64,000 bases of DNA from Kineosporia corallincola (GTDB taxonomy: Bacteria > Actinomycetota > Actinomycetes > Actinomycetales > Kineosporiaceae), in the NCBI RefSeq assembly GCF_018499875.1, contig NZ_JAHBAY010000003.1, positions 496,001 through 560,000 on the forward strand, given 5' to 3'. The translations under genes and the position numbers were made by a program. The notes under the pieces were generated by a model. It was not told the DNA's origin. It searched no databases and saw only the letters and a list, made by a program, of their open reading frames with translations. The stretch's first letter is position 1. Each line of letters opens with the position of its first letter. This document shows positions 8,074-20,290 of this stretch, in pieces.

Positions 8074-9375
8074 ATGAACAACAATCTCTCCCGCCGCGGC
8101 ATCCTGACCGGCGCTCTCGGCCTGGGCGTCATGATCACCACCGCGGCCTGCGGCGGCGGTGGTTCCGACGCCGGGGCCGAGGCGGCGGACTACACCGAGC
8201 CCGCCGCGGACATCACGGCCGATCTGACGTTCAGCCTGTGGGACCAGACCCAGGTCGAGGCACTCCAGCAGAACATCGCCTCGTTCCAGGAGAAGTACCC
8301 GAACATCAAGGTGACCATCAGCGTCACCCCGTTCGCCCAGTACTTCACCAAGCTCCAGACCCAGGCCAGCAGTGACACCCTGCCCGACCTGTTCTGGATG
8401 AACGGCCCGAACTTCCAGCTGTACGCGGGCAACGGCAAGATCGCCCCGATCACCGGACCGATCGAGGCCGGCGTCATCGACCCAGGCAAGTACCCCGAGG
8501 CCCTCACCACCCTCTACAGCCTCGACGACGTGCAGTACGGCGTGCCGAAAGACATGGACACGATCGGCGTCTGGGTGAACAAGGCGGTGTTCGAGAAGGC
8601 GAAGGTGGACCTGCCCGGGGAGGACTGGACCTGGCAGGAGTTCCAGTCCACGGCCGAGGCGATCTCGAAAGCCCTGTCCAAGGACGGCATCTACGGTGGC
8701 GCCGGCGGTATGGACGGCCAGACCACCTACTACAACACGATCTTCGAGTCCGGCGGCGAGGTGATCGCCGACGGTAAGTCCGGTTACGCCTCGGCCCAGT
8801 CGCAGCAGGGCATCAGCTTCTGGTCCGACCTGATCGCCTCCGGCGGCTCGCCGAGCTACGCGCAGTTGCTCGACACCACCGCCGACCAGTGGTTCGTCTC
8901 CGGCAAGCTGGGCATGTACTGGGGCGGAAGCTGGTTCCGCTCGGCGCTTTCCGGCACCGACATCGAGGACTCGATCACCGTGCTGCCGCTGCCCAGGGGT
9001 GCCCGGCAGGCCACGGTCATCCACGGTGTCGCGAACCTGGTGGCGGCCAACTCGCGGAACAAGCAGGCCGCCCACACCCTCCAGGCCTACCTGTCCGGGG
9101 CGCAGGCGCAGCAGCAGCTGGGCGAGGCCGGCTCGGTCATCCCGGCGTACGACGGCACCCAGCGCACCTTCGCCGAGTCCATGCCCGACGCCAACCTCCA
9201 GGTCTTCCTCGACGCCGTGGACTACGCCGTGCCGCTGCCGGTGAGCGCCGACACGGCCGCCTGGAACACCCTGGAGACGCAGTTGCTGCCCGACGCGTTC
9301 TCCGGTGCCAAGCCGGTGGCCGAGGTCACGGCCGACCTGGCCTCGCAGATGGACGCCGTGCTGGCGAAGGGGTAA
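8074..9375 (+). CDS. Sugar ABC transporter substrate-binding lipoprotein (family 1, MalE-like)
   Basis: 433 residues. The signal peptide has a twin-arginine motif SRRGIL at residues 6-11 and a lipobox TAAC with the lipid-bearing Cys at 26, so Tat export followed by lipidation is likely. The mature part resembles extracellular solute-binding proteins of carbohydrate uptake family 1, with FSLWDQTQ, GVPKDMDT and the aromatic-rich LGMYWGGSWF stretch. It is followed within six bases by two inner-membrane permease genes. No ATPase gene is nearby; actinomycete importers of this class usually share a MsiK-type ATPase encoded elsewhere. Confidence 0.88.
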   Translation: MNNNLSRRGILTGALGLGVMITTAACGGGGSDAGAEAADYTEPAADITADLTFSLWDQTQVEALQQNIASFQEKYPNIKVTISVTPFAQYFTKLQTQASSDTLPDLFWMNGPNFQLYAGNGKIAPITGPIEAGVIDPGKYPEALTTLYSLDDVQYGVPKDMDTIGVWVNKAVFEKAKVDLPGEDWTWQEFQSTAEAISKALSKDGIYGGAGGMDGQTTYYNTIFESGGEVIADGKSGYASAQSQQGISFWSDLIASGGSPSYAQLLDTTADQWFVSGKLGMYWGGSWFRSALSGTDIEDSITVLPLPRGARQATVIHGVANLVAANSRNKQAAHTLQAYLSGAQAQQQLGEAGSVIPAYDGTQRTFAESMPDANLQVFLDAVDYAVPLPVSADTAAWNTLETQLLPDAFSGAKPVAEVTADLASQMDAVLAKG

Positions 9376-9380
9376 TTCTC

Positions 9381-10337
9381 GTGAGTTCCGTGACGTCACC
9401 TCCGGGCAGTGCCCCCGTCGTCCCGAAAGAATCAGGGACGACGAAAACCCGCCGTCCCCTGCGCCGCGACGGCATCTGGCCCTGGCTGTTCGTGGCACCG
9501 CTCGTGGGTGGCGTCGCGGTGTTCTACCTGTGGCCGATCATCCAGACGGCCTGGTTCTCGCTGACCGAGTTCGGGGTGTTCGGCGGAACCACGTTCACCG
9601 GCCTGAGCAACTACCAGGAGCTGTTCGCCGACCCGGACCTGTACAAGTCCATCGGCAACACCCTGCTCTACACCGTGATCGTGCTGCTGAACATCCCGAT
9701 CGCCCTGGTCGTCGCAAGCCTGCTGAACACCCCCGGGCTGCGGTTCGCCGCCGTCTACCGGGTGCTCTACTTCCTGCCGTACGTGGCCATGCCGACGGCC
9801 GTGGCGATGGTCTGGCGGCTCATCTTCAACGGCGACTTCGGGCTGCTGAACTACGTTCTCGGCTGGTTCGGCATCGACGGCCCGTACTGGATCAGCACCC
9901 CGGGCGCGGCCGTCGTCGCGGTCTCGATCGTCGGCCTGTGGTCCTCGGTCGGCTTCTCGGTGATCGTGCTCGGCGCGGCCCTCAAGCAGATCCCGCCGGA
10001 GCTGTACGAGGCGGCCGAACTCGACGGTGCTTCTCGCTGGCGGCGGTTCCGGGCGATCACGGTGCCCCTGGTCACGCCCAGCATCGCGTTCCTGTCGGTG
10101 GTCACGGTGATCGCCGGGTTCCAGCTGTTCGACCTGCTCTTCGCCGTCCTCGGCAACTCGTACAGCAACCCCACGATCTACGACAGCATGTCGCTCGTCT
10201 ACATGTTCTACGAGGCCGGTTTCGTGACGAACGAGAAGGGCCTGGCCGCCGCGGTGGCCATGGTGGTGCTCGTCCTGGTCGCCCTGGCCACGCTCGTGCA
10301 GTTCCGGCTCCAGAAGAAGTGGGTGCATGTTGACTAG
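9381..10337 (+). CDS. Sugar ABC transporter permease (MalF-type)
   Basis: 318 residues from GTG 9381, with a ribosome site (AAGGGG) overlapping the stop of the preceding gene. Earlier in-frame starts would lie inside that gene. Six predicted membrane helices begin with WPWLFVAPLVGGVAVFYLWP, and the EAA loop reads ELYEAAELDGASRWRRFRAITVPLVTP (split across helices 4 and 5), the contact site for the ATPase. Its 3' end overlaps the next permease gene by 11 bases. Together they form the membrane channel of the importer. Substrate is unknown; the neighbouring GH2 beta-galactosidase hints at a galactoside. Confidence 0.88.
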   Translation: MSSVTSPPGSAPVVPKESGTTKTRRPLRRDGIWPWLFVAPLVGGVAVFYLWPIIQTAWFSLTEFGVFGGTTFTGLSNYQELFADPDLYKSIGNTLLYTVIVLLNIPIALVVASLLNTPGLRFAAVYRVLYFLPYVAMPTAVAMVWRLIFNGDFGLLNYVLGWFGIDGPYWISTPGAAVVAVSIVGLWSSVGFSVIVLGAALKQIPPELYEAAELDGASRWRRFRAITVPLVTPSIAFLSVVTVIAGFQLFDLLFAVLGNSYSNPTIYDSMSLVYMFYEAGFVTNEKGLAAAVAMVVLVLVALATLVQFRLQKKWVHVD

Positions 10338-11160
10338 GCCCGTCGGTCCCCGCCGGAACAACATCGTCGTCCACCTGGCCCTGATCGCCGGGGCACTGGT
10401 CATGATGTTCCCGTTCGTCTGGCAGATCCTGATGAGCCTGTCGACGAACGCCGAGGTGCAGTCGGTGACGCCGCACCTGTGGCCGCACGAGCTCCAGTGG
10501 GGCAACTACGCCGAGGTGTTCCGCCAGCTGCCCTTCCTGCACCAGCTGCGCACCAGCGCGCTGATCACCGTGATCCGGGTGCTGGCCCAGATCGCGTTCT
10601 GCACCCTGGCCGGATATGCCTTCGCCCGCATGCACTTCCGGGGCAAGGGCGTGATGCTGGCCGCCGTGCTGTCGATCCTCATGGTGCCCTCGCAGGTCTA
10701 CCTGCTGCCGCAGTACCAGATCGTGCAGGACCTGGGCCTTCTCGGCAGCCTGACCGGCCTGCTGCTGCCCGGGCTGTTCAGCGCGTTCGGCACGTTCCTG
10801 ATGCGCACGGCGTTCCTGGCGCTGCCGGCCGAACTGGAGGAGGCGGCCCGGCTGGACGGCGCGAACCCGTTCCAGGTGTTCTGGCACGTCATGCTGCCGC
10901 TGATCCGGCCCAGCATCAGCGTTCTCGCGATCACCTCCACGCTCTGGTCGTGGAACGAGCTGCTCTGGCCGCTGGTGGTCACCACCAACAGCGACGACAT
11001 GCCGCTCTCGGCGGGCCTGGCCACGCTGATCAACGATCGCACGGTGAACTACCCGGTGGTGCTGGCGGCCAGCCTGCTGGCGACAGCCCCGGTGCTGATC
11101 CTGTTCATCGCGCTCCAGCGCCGGGTGATCGACGGGCTCGCCACCTCGGGCCTCAAGTAG
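10327..11160 (+). CDS. Sugar ABC transporter permease (MalG-type)
   Basis: 277 residues, starting inside the end of the upstream permease gene. There are six predicted membrane helices, and the EAA loop appears as ELEEAARLDGANPFQVFWH. The C-terminal GLATSGLK tail is typical of MalG-type subunits, where it contacts the ATPase. It is the last gene of the plus-strand operon and is followed by a strong perfect hairpin before the converging beta-galactosidase gene. Confidence 0.88.
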   Translation: MLTRPVGPRRNNIVVHLALIAGALVMMFPFVWQILMSLSTNAEVQSVTPHLWPHELQWGNYAEVFRQLPFLHQLRTSALITVIRVLAQIAFCTLAGYAFARMHFRGKGVMLAAVLSILMVPSQVYLLPQYQIVQDLGLLGSLTGLLLPGLFSAFGTFLMRTAFLALPAELEEAARLDGANPFQVFWHVMLPLIRPSISVLAITSTLWSWNELLWPLVVTTNSDDMPLSAGLATLINDRTVNYPVVLAASLLATAPVLILFIALQRRVIDGLATSGLK

Positions 11161-11177
11161 AACGACCATCAGGGACG

Positions 11178-11214
11178 CCGCTGGGCGGGCCGGATCTCCC
11201 GGCCCGCCCAGCGG
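11178..11214. terminator. Bidirectional terminator hairpin between importer operon and beta-galactosidase gene
   Basis: A perfect 16-bp inverted repeat, CCGCTGGGCGGGCCGG (11178-11193) and its complement (11199-11214), has a 5-base loop and is followed by TTTC. It sits between two converging genes. Confidence 0.75.
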
Positions 11215-11230
11215 TTTCACAGCAGTTCGG

Positions 11231-14630
<3,400 letters not shown>

Positions 14631-14634
<4 letters not shown>

Positions 14635-15416
14635 CCGTGCTCCAGCTCCTGCTCCCCGGCCGCGCCGAGGTGGGCAACCTGACCACCGACCCGGAGCCCA
14701 CGGTGCAGGCTCTGGCCGACCTGTACGCCTACCCCGAGCCGGTGCCGGTGCGGGGCTGGGTGCGGGCCAACATGGTGAGCACCCTGGACGGCTCGGCGAG
14801 CGGACCGGACGGCGTGTCCGGCACCCTCGGCGGGGCGGTCGACAAGGCCACTTTCGGCGTGCTGCGGGGTCTTTCAGACGTCGTGCTGGTCGGCGCGGGC
14901 ACCGTACGGGCAGAGAACTACGGCGCCCCCACCGCGGATCCGGCGTTCGCCGAGCGCCGCCGGGCGCGCGGCCAGCGCCCGGCGCCGGCGCTGGCGGTGG
15001 TCACCCGCAGCGGTGACGTGCCCACCGGCAACGGCGTGTTCGAGGGTTCCTCCCCCACCTTCGTGATCACCACCGCCCGGGCCGACCTGGCCCGGCTGCG
15101 CGACCTGGCCGGCCCGGACCAGGTGATCGTGGCCGGCGACGACGACGTGGACACCGACGACGCCGTGCGGGTGCTGGCCGGGCGCGGCTACCGGCGCATC
15201 CTGCTGGAGGGCGGCCCGTCGCTGCTCGGGCACTCCCTGGCCGCGGGCACGGTGGACGAGCTGTGCCTGACCTGGGCCCCGGTGCTGGTGGCCGGGTCGG
15301 GCCCGCGCATCGCGGTGGGCCCGGGCGCCGACGTCACGGCCCGCCCGGCCCATCTGATCGCGGCCGGCGACGTGCTGCTCGGCCGCTGGCTGGTGCAGCA
15401 CGTCCCGAACAACTAG
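14631..15416 (+). CDS. RibD C-terminal-domain reductase (pyrimidine reductase family)
   Basis: 261 residues, GTG start overlapping the sufE stop. It has a single dihydrofolate-reductase-like domain: ANMVSTLDGSASG near residue 43, VVLVGAGTVRAENYG near 85, and the NADPH-binding GGPSLLGHSL near 197. It lacks the N-terminal deaminase domain of full RibD. The mycobacterial counterpart, as I recall it (Rv2671), can act as an alternative dihydrofolate reductase when overexpressed and so influences antifolate sensitivity; the physiological role may be in riboflavin or folate chemistry. It is not accompanied by other riboflavin genes here. Confidence 0.83.
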
Positions 15417-15423
15417 CGCGTCC

Positions 15424-16722
15424 TCACAGGCGCAGCAGGAACCGGGCCACCGCCGACTCCCAGGCGGTGGCGTCCACGTTCCACTCCTTGCAGTGCCGGG
15501 CGCCGTCGATCGACATGTAGGTGGCCAGGTCCGGCCGGGCCTCGGCGAACTTCTCCGACGGCCCGGACGGCACGTACTCGTCGTCCCTGCTGTGGATCAG
15601 CAGGATCGGGTGCTTCACCTCGGCCGCCCGGCTGACCCAGTCCAGCCGGTCCAGGTCGACCGGGGCCTCGGTGCCCGCCAGCCGCCAGGCCGAGCGGTGG
15701 GACAGCACGCTCTGCCCGAGCCGGCCCACCGCCGGTGGCACCCGGTTCATCCGGGCCTGGTGGGCCAGGGTGTCGCGCCAGTCCATCACCGGGGCGTCGA
15801 GCACGATGCCCTTGACCCGGTCGGCCGTCCACGACCGCGACACCGTCTGCATGACGATCGCCCCGCCCATCGACCAGCCGAACAGCACCACCTCCTCGGC
15901 GCCGTGCTCGGCGGCGTAGACGATCGCCGCCTCCACGTCGCGCCACTCGGTGTCGCCGAGGTGGTAGCGGGCCGGGGGCAGCGTGCCCAGCGGCAGCCCG
16001 GCGGTGGTGCGGTAGCCCGCCACCAGCGAGGTCACGCCCAGCCGGTGCAGCACCGGCAGCGCCCGCAGGCACTCCTCCCGGGTGGCCCCGCGGCCGTGCA
16101 CGAGGATCGCCCAGGTGCTGCCGGTGGGCGGCAGGGCCGCCTGCTCGCTCGCCCGGGCCCGGCGGCCGGGCCGCACGCCGGCCACCGCGGTGGTGCCGCG
16201 GGCCGACGCCGTCACCCGTTCGTCCTGGTTCAGCCGGGCCCCGGGGACCAGCCAGCCGTGCAGGGTGGAGTCGCCCTCGATCACCACGTCGGCGTAGGGC
16301 AGGCCGAGCGCCGAGGCCGGGTCACCGGCGTAGAAGTACTGGTTCAGCCGTGCCTTGCCGGCCCGCAGCCGCCCGGAGTCCAGGCCGATCAGCGGCCGCT
16401 GCACGGTGCCGGCGGCGGTGTCGTACCGTGACACCTCGCCCAGCCGCGCGTGGCTGCGGCCGCCGTCCTGCCACAACCCGTACCGGCCGGGCATCGTGGT
16501 GTCGGCGTCGGCCTTCAGCGTGACCACGCCGTTCGCGACCGACACCACCTCGACGCTCTCCGGTTTGTTCGCGTCGGGTGTGACCACCCGCCGGGCGAAC
16601 ACGGTGGCGGCGGTGGCGGCGGCCACGCCCGCCGCGACGGCCGACGAGGCCCCGGCCACGGCGGCAGCGAGGGCCAGCCGCCGCACCCCGTCCGGCAACT
16701 GCTGCCCACCGCGCGGGCTCAT
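15424..16722 (-). CDS. Membrane-anchored alpha/beta hydrolase
   Basis: 432 residues from ATG 16722, with GGAG seven bases upstream; the much longer open frame to 17079 is out-of-character arginine/proline sequence and overlaps the next gene. An N-terminal hydrophobic segment (about residues 16-42) is a signal anchor. The hydrolase fold is in the second half: VHGRGATREE oxyanion region near 209, nucleophile elbow GWSMGG with Ser284, acid in HSRDDEYVP (Asp380/381) and His410. The N-terminal 150 residues form a separate extracytoplasmic beta-rich domain. An esterase or peptidase acting outside the membrane is likely; the substrate is unknown. Confidence 0.8.
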   Translation of the reverse strand: MSPRGGQQLPDGVRRLALAAAVAGASSAVAAGVAAATAATVFARRVVTPDANKPESVEVVSVANGVVTLKADADTTMPGRYGLWQDGGRSHARLGEVSRYDTAAGTVQRPLIGLDSGRLRAGKARLNQYFYAGDPASALGLPYADVVIEGDSTLHGWLVPGARLNQDERVTASARGTTAVAGVRPGRRARASEQAALPPTGSTWAILVHGRGATREECLRALPVLHRLGVTSLVAGYRTTAGLPLGTLPPARYHLGDTEWRDVEAAIVYAAEHGAEEVVLFGWSMGGAIVMQTVSRSWTADRVKGIVLDAPVMDWRDTLAHQARMNRVPPAVGRLGQSVLSHRSAWRLAGTEAPVDLDRLDWVSRAAEVKHPILLIHSRDDEYVPSGPSEKFAEARPDLATYMSIDGARHCKEWNVDATAWESAVARFLLRL

Positions 16723-16883
16723 CGGACGACTCCAGCGGTCTCCGCAACGCTCATGCCCCCAATTCTGCCGACCGAACCGGACGACAGCGACGCCGGACCC
16801 CCGCAAGTCCCGCCGATTTCCCGGCGGCCGGGGGTCACGGGTGGTAGCGGGCACCGGTGCCGGGCGGCCACTAGGCTGGTCAG

Positions 16884-17378
16884 GTGACTGACACTGCGTC
16901 GATCCTGGTCCTGACCGAAGTCGCGCTGAGCGAGGAGGACGCGGTCCGCCTGACCTCGGTGCACGCCGATGACGAGGGCGACCGCCCCCGGTACCACCTG
17001 CTGGTACCGGCCGACGTGGAGCGGAACCTGCTGGCCGACGTCCTCGATCATCTGAGCCTGTTCGAGCTGCGCGCGGCACTGGAGGCGGTGCGCCGCGACG
17101 ACGAGCCCACCCGCACCGAGGCCACCACCGCCCTGGCCAAGTCGCTGACGGCGTTCGTCGCGGCCGGCGTCACGGCGACCGGCGAGGTGATCGAGGGTGA
17201 CCCGGTGGCGGTGCTGGAGAAGCAGGTCGGCCTGGGCGGCCCGACCCGCGAGGTAATGATCGTGACCCGCCCGCACGCGGTCGAAGACACCTTCCACACC
17301 GACTGGGCCTCCCGGGCCCGGGAGTCGCTCGGGGTGCCGGTGCTGCACGTCTACGCGGGCAGCAGCTTCCTCGGCTGA
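16884..17378 (+). CDS. Conserved actinobacterial protein of unknown function (UspA-like layout)
   Basis: 164 residues, GTG start. It opens with SILVLTEVALSEEDA and HLLVPAD and contains VMIVTRPHAVEDTFHTDW near the end, followed by GVPVLHVYAG. I recall close relatives in Streptomyces carrying the same TRPHAVEDTFHxDWASRARE stretch without an assigned function. Alternating short beta strands and helices suggest a universal-stress-protein-like alpha/beta fold, but the ATP motif GxxGN is not evident. It diverges from the alpha/beta hydrolase gene across a 161-bp gap and is followed by a strong terminator. Confidence 0.75.
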   Translation: MTDTASILVLTEVALSEEDAVRLTSVHADDEGDRPRYHLLVPADVERNLLADVLDHLSLFELRAALEAVRRDDEPTRTEATTALAKSLTAFVAAGVTATGEVIEGDPVAVLEKQVGLGGPTREVMIVTRPHAVEDTFHTDWASRARESLGVPVLHVYAGSSFLG

Positions 17379-17390
17379 TTTTTGGACGAC

Positions 17391-17437
17391 GAAAGAGCCC
17401 GCTCCGCTCCCGAACTCGGGAGGGGGCGGGCTCTTTC
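17391..17437. terminator. Bidirectional intrinsic terminator
   Basis: Perfect 12-bp outer arms GAAAGAGCCCGC (17391-17402) and GCGGGCTCTTTC (17426-17437) enclose an inner 6-bp stem CTCCCG/CGGGAG (17407-17412, 17417-17422). A/T-rich ends (GATTTTT upstream, TTTC at the right) serve both of the converging flanking genes. Confidence 0.8.
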
Positions 17438-17454
17438 CGGTCAGCTGCCGCGGC

Positions 17455-18483
17455 TCACCGCCGCGACGGGATCAGCGTCCAGCCGAGGGCGAACAGCACG
17501 AACGCCGACAGCATCGACAGGTTGCTGAACTGCGCCGGCGCGTCGTCGATGCGCAGGGTGGCCAGGCCCAGCCAGATCGCCAGCACGATCACGATGGCGG
17601 GCAGACCGGCCGAACCCGGATCGGTACGGAAGGCGGCCATCTGGGCGGCCCAGGGACGCGGCCGCACCGAGGTGCGCGCGTGCGTCGGGTCGCTGTCGTC
17701 CACCACCTCGACCACCTCGACCTCGGTCTCCCGGGGCATGCCGCGCAGGATCAGCTGGATCCCCTGGGCGACCATGATTAGGGCCGCGATCAGTGCGGGA
17801 ATCCGCAGCATCATGCCGGCGCCGTCGGCCTGCTGGTCCGAGACCCCCAGCAACAGGCCGAGAATCAGGACCGCCGCACCGAAACCGATACGGCCCGGCG
17901 ACGACACGGTGGCCGTGCGGGTGGTCGGCACCGGGGGCGACACCGGCCCGTCCCGGTCCACGTCGCGGTAGGCCGGGTCGCGGTAGGCGGAGTCGCGGTA
18001 ACCCGGCTCGCCGTAACCAGGCTCACGGTGGCCCGGGTCGGAGGCGACCGGCTGACGGTAGCCCGGGTCCGGAGCGGCCGGTGCCGCGGACGGCTCGCGG
18101 TGAACGGGCCCGGAAGCGGCGGTCTCACGGTAAGCGGGCCCGCCAGCGGCGGTCTCACGGTAAGCGGGCCCGGAGGCGGCGCTCTCTCGGTAAGCGGGCT
18201 CGCCGGCGGCACTTTCGCGGTACGCGGGATCGGCGGGCTCGCGGTACCCCGCCTCGCGATACCCCGGCTCCCGGTAGGCCGGGTCGCCGTAGGCGGTTTC
18301 CTCGGTCGCGGTGGCGGCCGGTGCCTGCTGCTCGGTGCGCACCGGCGCGACAACGGCCGCGGGCGGCACCTCTTCGTGCAACGGCTGGTCGACCGGCGGG
18401 CCCTTCACCGGCTGCTGGAGTGAGTCCCTCATCGGACGGGACGTGGGGGGACCCGACCTCTGGGCATTGGTCTCGCTGCTCAT
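17455..18483 (-). CDS. Membrane protein with a tyrosine-arginine-glutamate repeat domain
   Basis: 342 residues from ATG 18483, with GGGGAG upstream; the longer frame to 19014 would overlap msrB. Residues about 60-190 are a disordered repeat region built on the word (A/G)YRE, with ten-residue units such as GPAYRETAAG. Four hydrophobic segments follow, in two pairs: IGFGAAVLILGLLLGV and IPALIAALIMVAQGIQLIL, then LPAIVIVLAIWLGLATL and NLSMLSAFVLFALGWTLI. An acidic stretch (EVEVVEVVDDSD) sits between the pairs. I do not recognise the family. The repeat domain probably faces the cytoplasm because no signal peptide precedes it. It might be a scaffold or phosphorylation platform, but this is speculation. 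Confidence 0.72.
   Translation of the reverse strand: MSSETNAQRSGPPTSRPMRDSLQQPVKGPPVDQPLHEEVPPAAVVAPVRTEQQAPAATATEETAYGDPAYREPGYREAGYREPADPAYRESAAGEPAYRESAASGPAYRETAAGGPAYRETAASGPVHREPSAAPAAPDPGYRQPVASDPGHREPGYGEPGYRDSAYRDPAYRDVDRDGPVSPPVPTTRTATVSSPGRIGFGAAVLILGLLLGVSDQQADGAGMMLRIPALIAALIMVAQGIQLILRGMPRETEVEVVEVVDDSDPTHARTSVRPRPWAAQMAAFRTDPGSAGLPAIVIVLAIWLGLATLRIDDAPAQFSNLSMLSAFVLFALGWTLIPSRR
18091..18240. repeat. 30-bp coding repeats in the membrane-protein gene
   Basis: About five in-frame 30-bp units occur; the units at 18121 and 18151 share GGTCTCACGGTAAGCGGGCC exactly and the others are degenerate. Each encodes a ten-residue word around AYRE. Confidence 0.8.
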
Positions 18484-18675
18484 GTCAACTCCCCGATACG
18501 GTGAGCATTCTTCCGGCGACTCCCAGCCAACGTACGGCCGAACGGGTGAGGCCGAAACTCGAGAGGTCCCGGCCCGGTCACCGGCCGCGACCGGCCTCCG
18601 GGGACACGGGCGGCGGACCCTACGCTGTCGAGGGGAGCCGGGAACGCCCCGGACCCCGGCACTGTTGAGGTGGTC

Positions 18676-19104
18676 ATGGCAACCAACGGCACGAACCGGA
18701 TCTACCCGCTCCAGCTCACCAACGACGAGTGGCGCGAGAAGCTCACGGCCCAGGAGTACCAGGTGCTCCGCGAGGCCGGCACCGAGCGGGCCTTCACCGG
18801 TGAGTACTGGGACGACACCACCGAGGGTGTCTACAACTGCCGCGCCTGCGGCGTGGAGCTGTTCCGCAGCACCGAGAAGTTCGACAGCCACTGCGGCTGG
18901 CCGTCGTTCTTCGCCCCGGCCGCGGAGGGCAAGGTCGAGTACATCGAAGACACCACGCTGGGCATGAAGCGCGTCGAGGTGCGCTGCGCCAACTGCGGCT
19001 CGCACCTGGGCCACGTGTTCGAGGGCGAGGGCTACGCCACCCCGACCGACCAGCGGTACTGCATCAACTCGATCAGCATCCGGCGTGAGCCGCTGAAGGG
19101 CTGA
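18676..19104 (+). CDS. msrB: Peptide-methionine (R)-S-oxide reductase
   Basis: 142 residues from ATG 18676, with GAGG five bases upstream; a GTG two codons earlier is possible. Two CxxC pairs (Cys55/58 and Cys104/107) form the structural zinc site. HCGWPSF near residue 72 and RYCIN with the catalytic Cys129 are the MsrB signatures. It repairs methionine-R-sulfoxide in oxidised proteins using thioredoxin. It lies beside the heme genes, an arrangement that I recall also in mycobacteria (msrB near hemQ and hemY). Confidence 0.95.
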   Translation: MATNGTNRIYPLQLTNDEWREKLTAQEYQVLREAGTERAFTGEYWDDTTEGVYNCRACGVELFRSTEKFDSHCGWPSFFAPAAEGKVEYIEDTTLGMKRVEVRCANCGSHLGHVFEGEGYATPTDQRYCINSISIRREPLKG

Positions 19105-19120
19105 GTGGCAGTATCACCGG

Positions 19121-19588
19121 GTGACCGGCGACCAGTTGCACCGTGCCCCGTGGGGCGAGATCGACCCGCACACGCTCTACCGGCTGCTGAAGCTGCGGGT
19201 GGACGTGTTCGTGGTCGAGCAGGAGTGTCCCTACCCCGAGCTCGACGGGCGTGACCTGGAGTCGGGGTCGGAGCACCTGTGGTTCTCCGACGCCGACGGC
19301 CCGACCGCCTACCTGCGCACGCTGACCGACCCGGACGGTGCGCTGCGCATCGGCCGGGTCTGCACCCGCGCCGACGCACGCGGCCGGTCGCTGGCCGGGA
19401 AACTGATGACGACGCTCCTGGCCGGCACCGACGACGGCCGGGACGTCGTGCTCGACGCCCAGGCCCACCTCAGCGGCTGGTACGCCCGGTTCGGGTTCAC
19501 CGCCGACGGGCCGGAGTACGTCGAGGACGGCATTCCGCACGTCCCGATGCGCCGGCCCGCCGGTCAGGCGGTCACGGCAGAGCGGTGA
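19121..19588 (+). CDS. ElaA-type GNAT N-acetyltransferase
   Basis: 155 residues, GTG start, 16 bases after msrB and probably co-transcribed. The N-terminal pattern [26 protein letters not shown] is the ElaA signature. [21 protein letters not shown] contains the acetyl-CoA pyrophosphate loop (R.x.x.G.x.G/A variant). GWYARFGF is the late GNAT strand. Substrate is unknown. The 3' end overlaps the converging hemQ gene by 17 bases. Confidence 0.85.
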   Translation: MTGDQLHRAPWGEIDPHTLYRLLKLRVDVFVVEQECPYPELDGRDLESGSEHLWFSDADGPTAYLRTLTDPDGALRIGRVCTRADARGRSLAGKLMTTLLAGTDDGRDVVLDAQAHLSGWYARFGFTADGPEYVEDGIPHVPMRRPAGQAVTAER

Positions 19589-20273
19589 CCAGCTCGCGGA
19601 TCTCCCGGCGCGGCCCGGTGAAGAACGGGATCTCCTCGCGCACGTGCCGCCGCGCCTCGGTGGCCCGGAAGTCACGCATGAGGTCGACGATCCGGTGCAG
19701 GTCGTCGCACTCGAACGCGAGCAGCCACTCGTAGTCGCCGAGCGCGAACGCCGACACCGTGTTGGCCCGCACGTCCGCGTAGCCGCGGGCGGCCTTGCCG
19801 TGGTCGATCAGCAGCTGACGGCGCTCCGCCTCGGGCAGGATGTACCAGTCGTAGCTGCGCACGAACGGGTACACGCAGATGTAGCCGCGTGCCTCCTCAC
19901 CGGACATGAAGGCCGGCACGTGACCCTTGTTGAACTCGGCCGGGCGGTGCAGGCCGACGTTCGACCAGAACGGGCGCAGGTACTTGCCGAACTCGGTGCG
20001 CCGCAGGTCTTTGTAGGCGGCCTGGAGCTCGTCCACCGAGTCGGCGTGCCACCAGACCATCAGGTCGGAGTCGGCACGCATGCCGGAGATGTCGTAGATG
20101 CCGCGCACGGTGATGCCCCGGCCGGCCAGGCCGGCGAAGAACGCCTCCACCTCGTCGGTCAGCGCGGCGCGGTCGTCGGGCAGCCGGTCCGCGGCGAACA
20201 CCGACCACATCGTGTAGGTGATGGTGTCGTTGATGGCGCCCGTGTCCGGGGTTGCGGTTTCAGTCTGGCTCAT
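19572..20273 (-). CDS. hemQ: Coproheme decarboxylase (chlorite dismutase family)
   Basis: 233 residues from ATG 20273; the long upstream frame is inside hemY. The catalytic tyrosine in YICVYPF is residue 135 and the proximal heme ligand in LLIDHGK is His158, the same numbers I recall for the Corynebacterium diphtheriae enzyme. HemQ (ChdC) oxidatively decarboxylates coproheme to heme b using peroxide. It is 17 bases downstream of hemY on the same strand, and hemE lies nearby, so these three supply the coproporphyrin-dependent pathway with hemH located 32 kb away. Confidence 0.94.
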   Translation of the reverse strand: MSQTETATPDTGAINDTITYTMWSVFAADRLPDDRAALTDEVEAFFAGLAGRGITVRGIYDISGMRADSDLMVWWHADSVDELQAAYKDLRRTEFGKYLRPFWSNVGLHRPAEFNKGHVPAFMSGEEARGYICVYPFVRSYDWYILPEAERRQLLIDHGKAARGYADVRANTVSAFALGDYEWLLAFECDDLHRIVDLMRDFRATEARRHVREEIPFFTGPRREIRELVTALP

Positions 20274-20290
20274 TCTCTGATTCTCTCGTG

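Noticed and set aside
18091-18240. 30-bp repeats considered as a CRISPR array
   Set aside because: The units are contiguous and in frame within a coding region, degenerate and without unique spacers; no cas genes are present.
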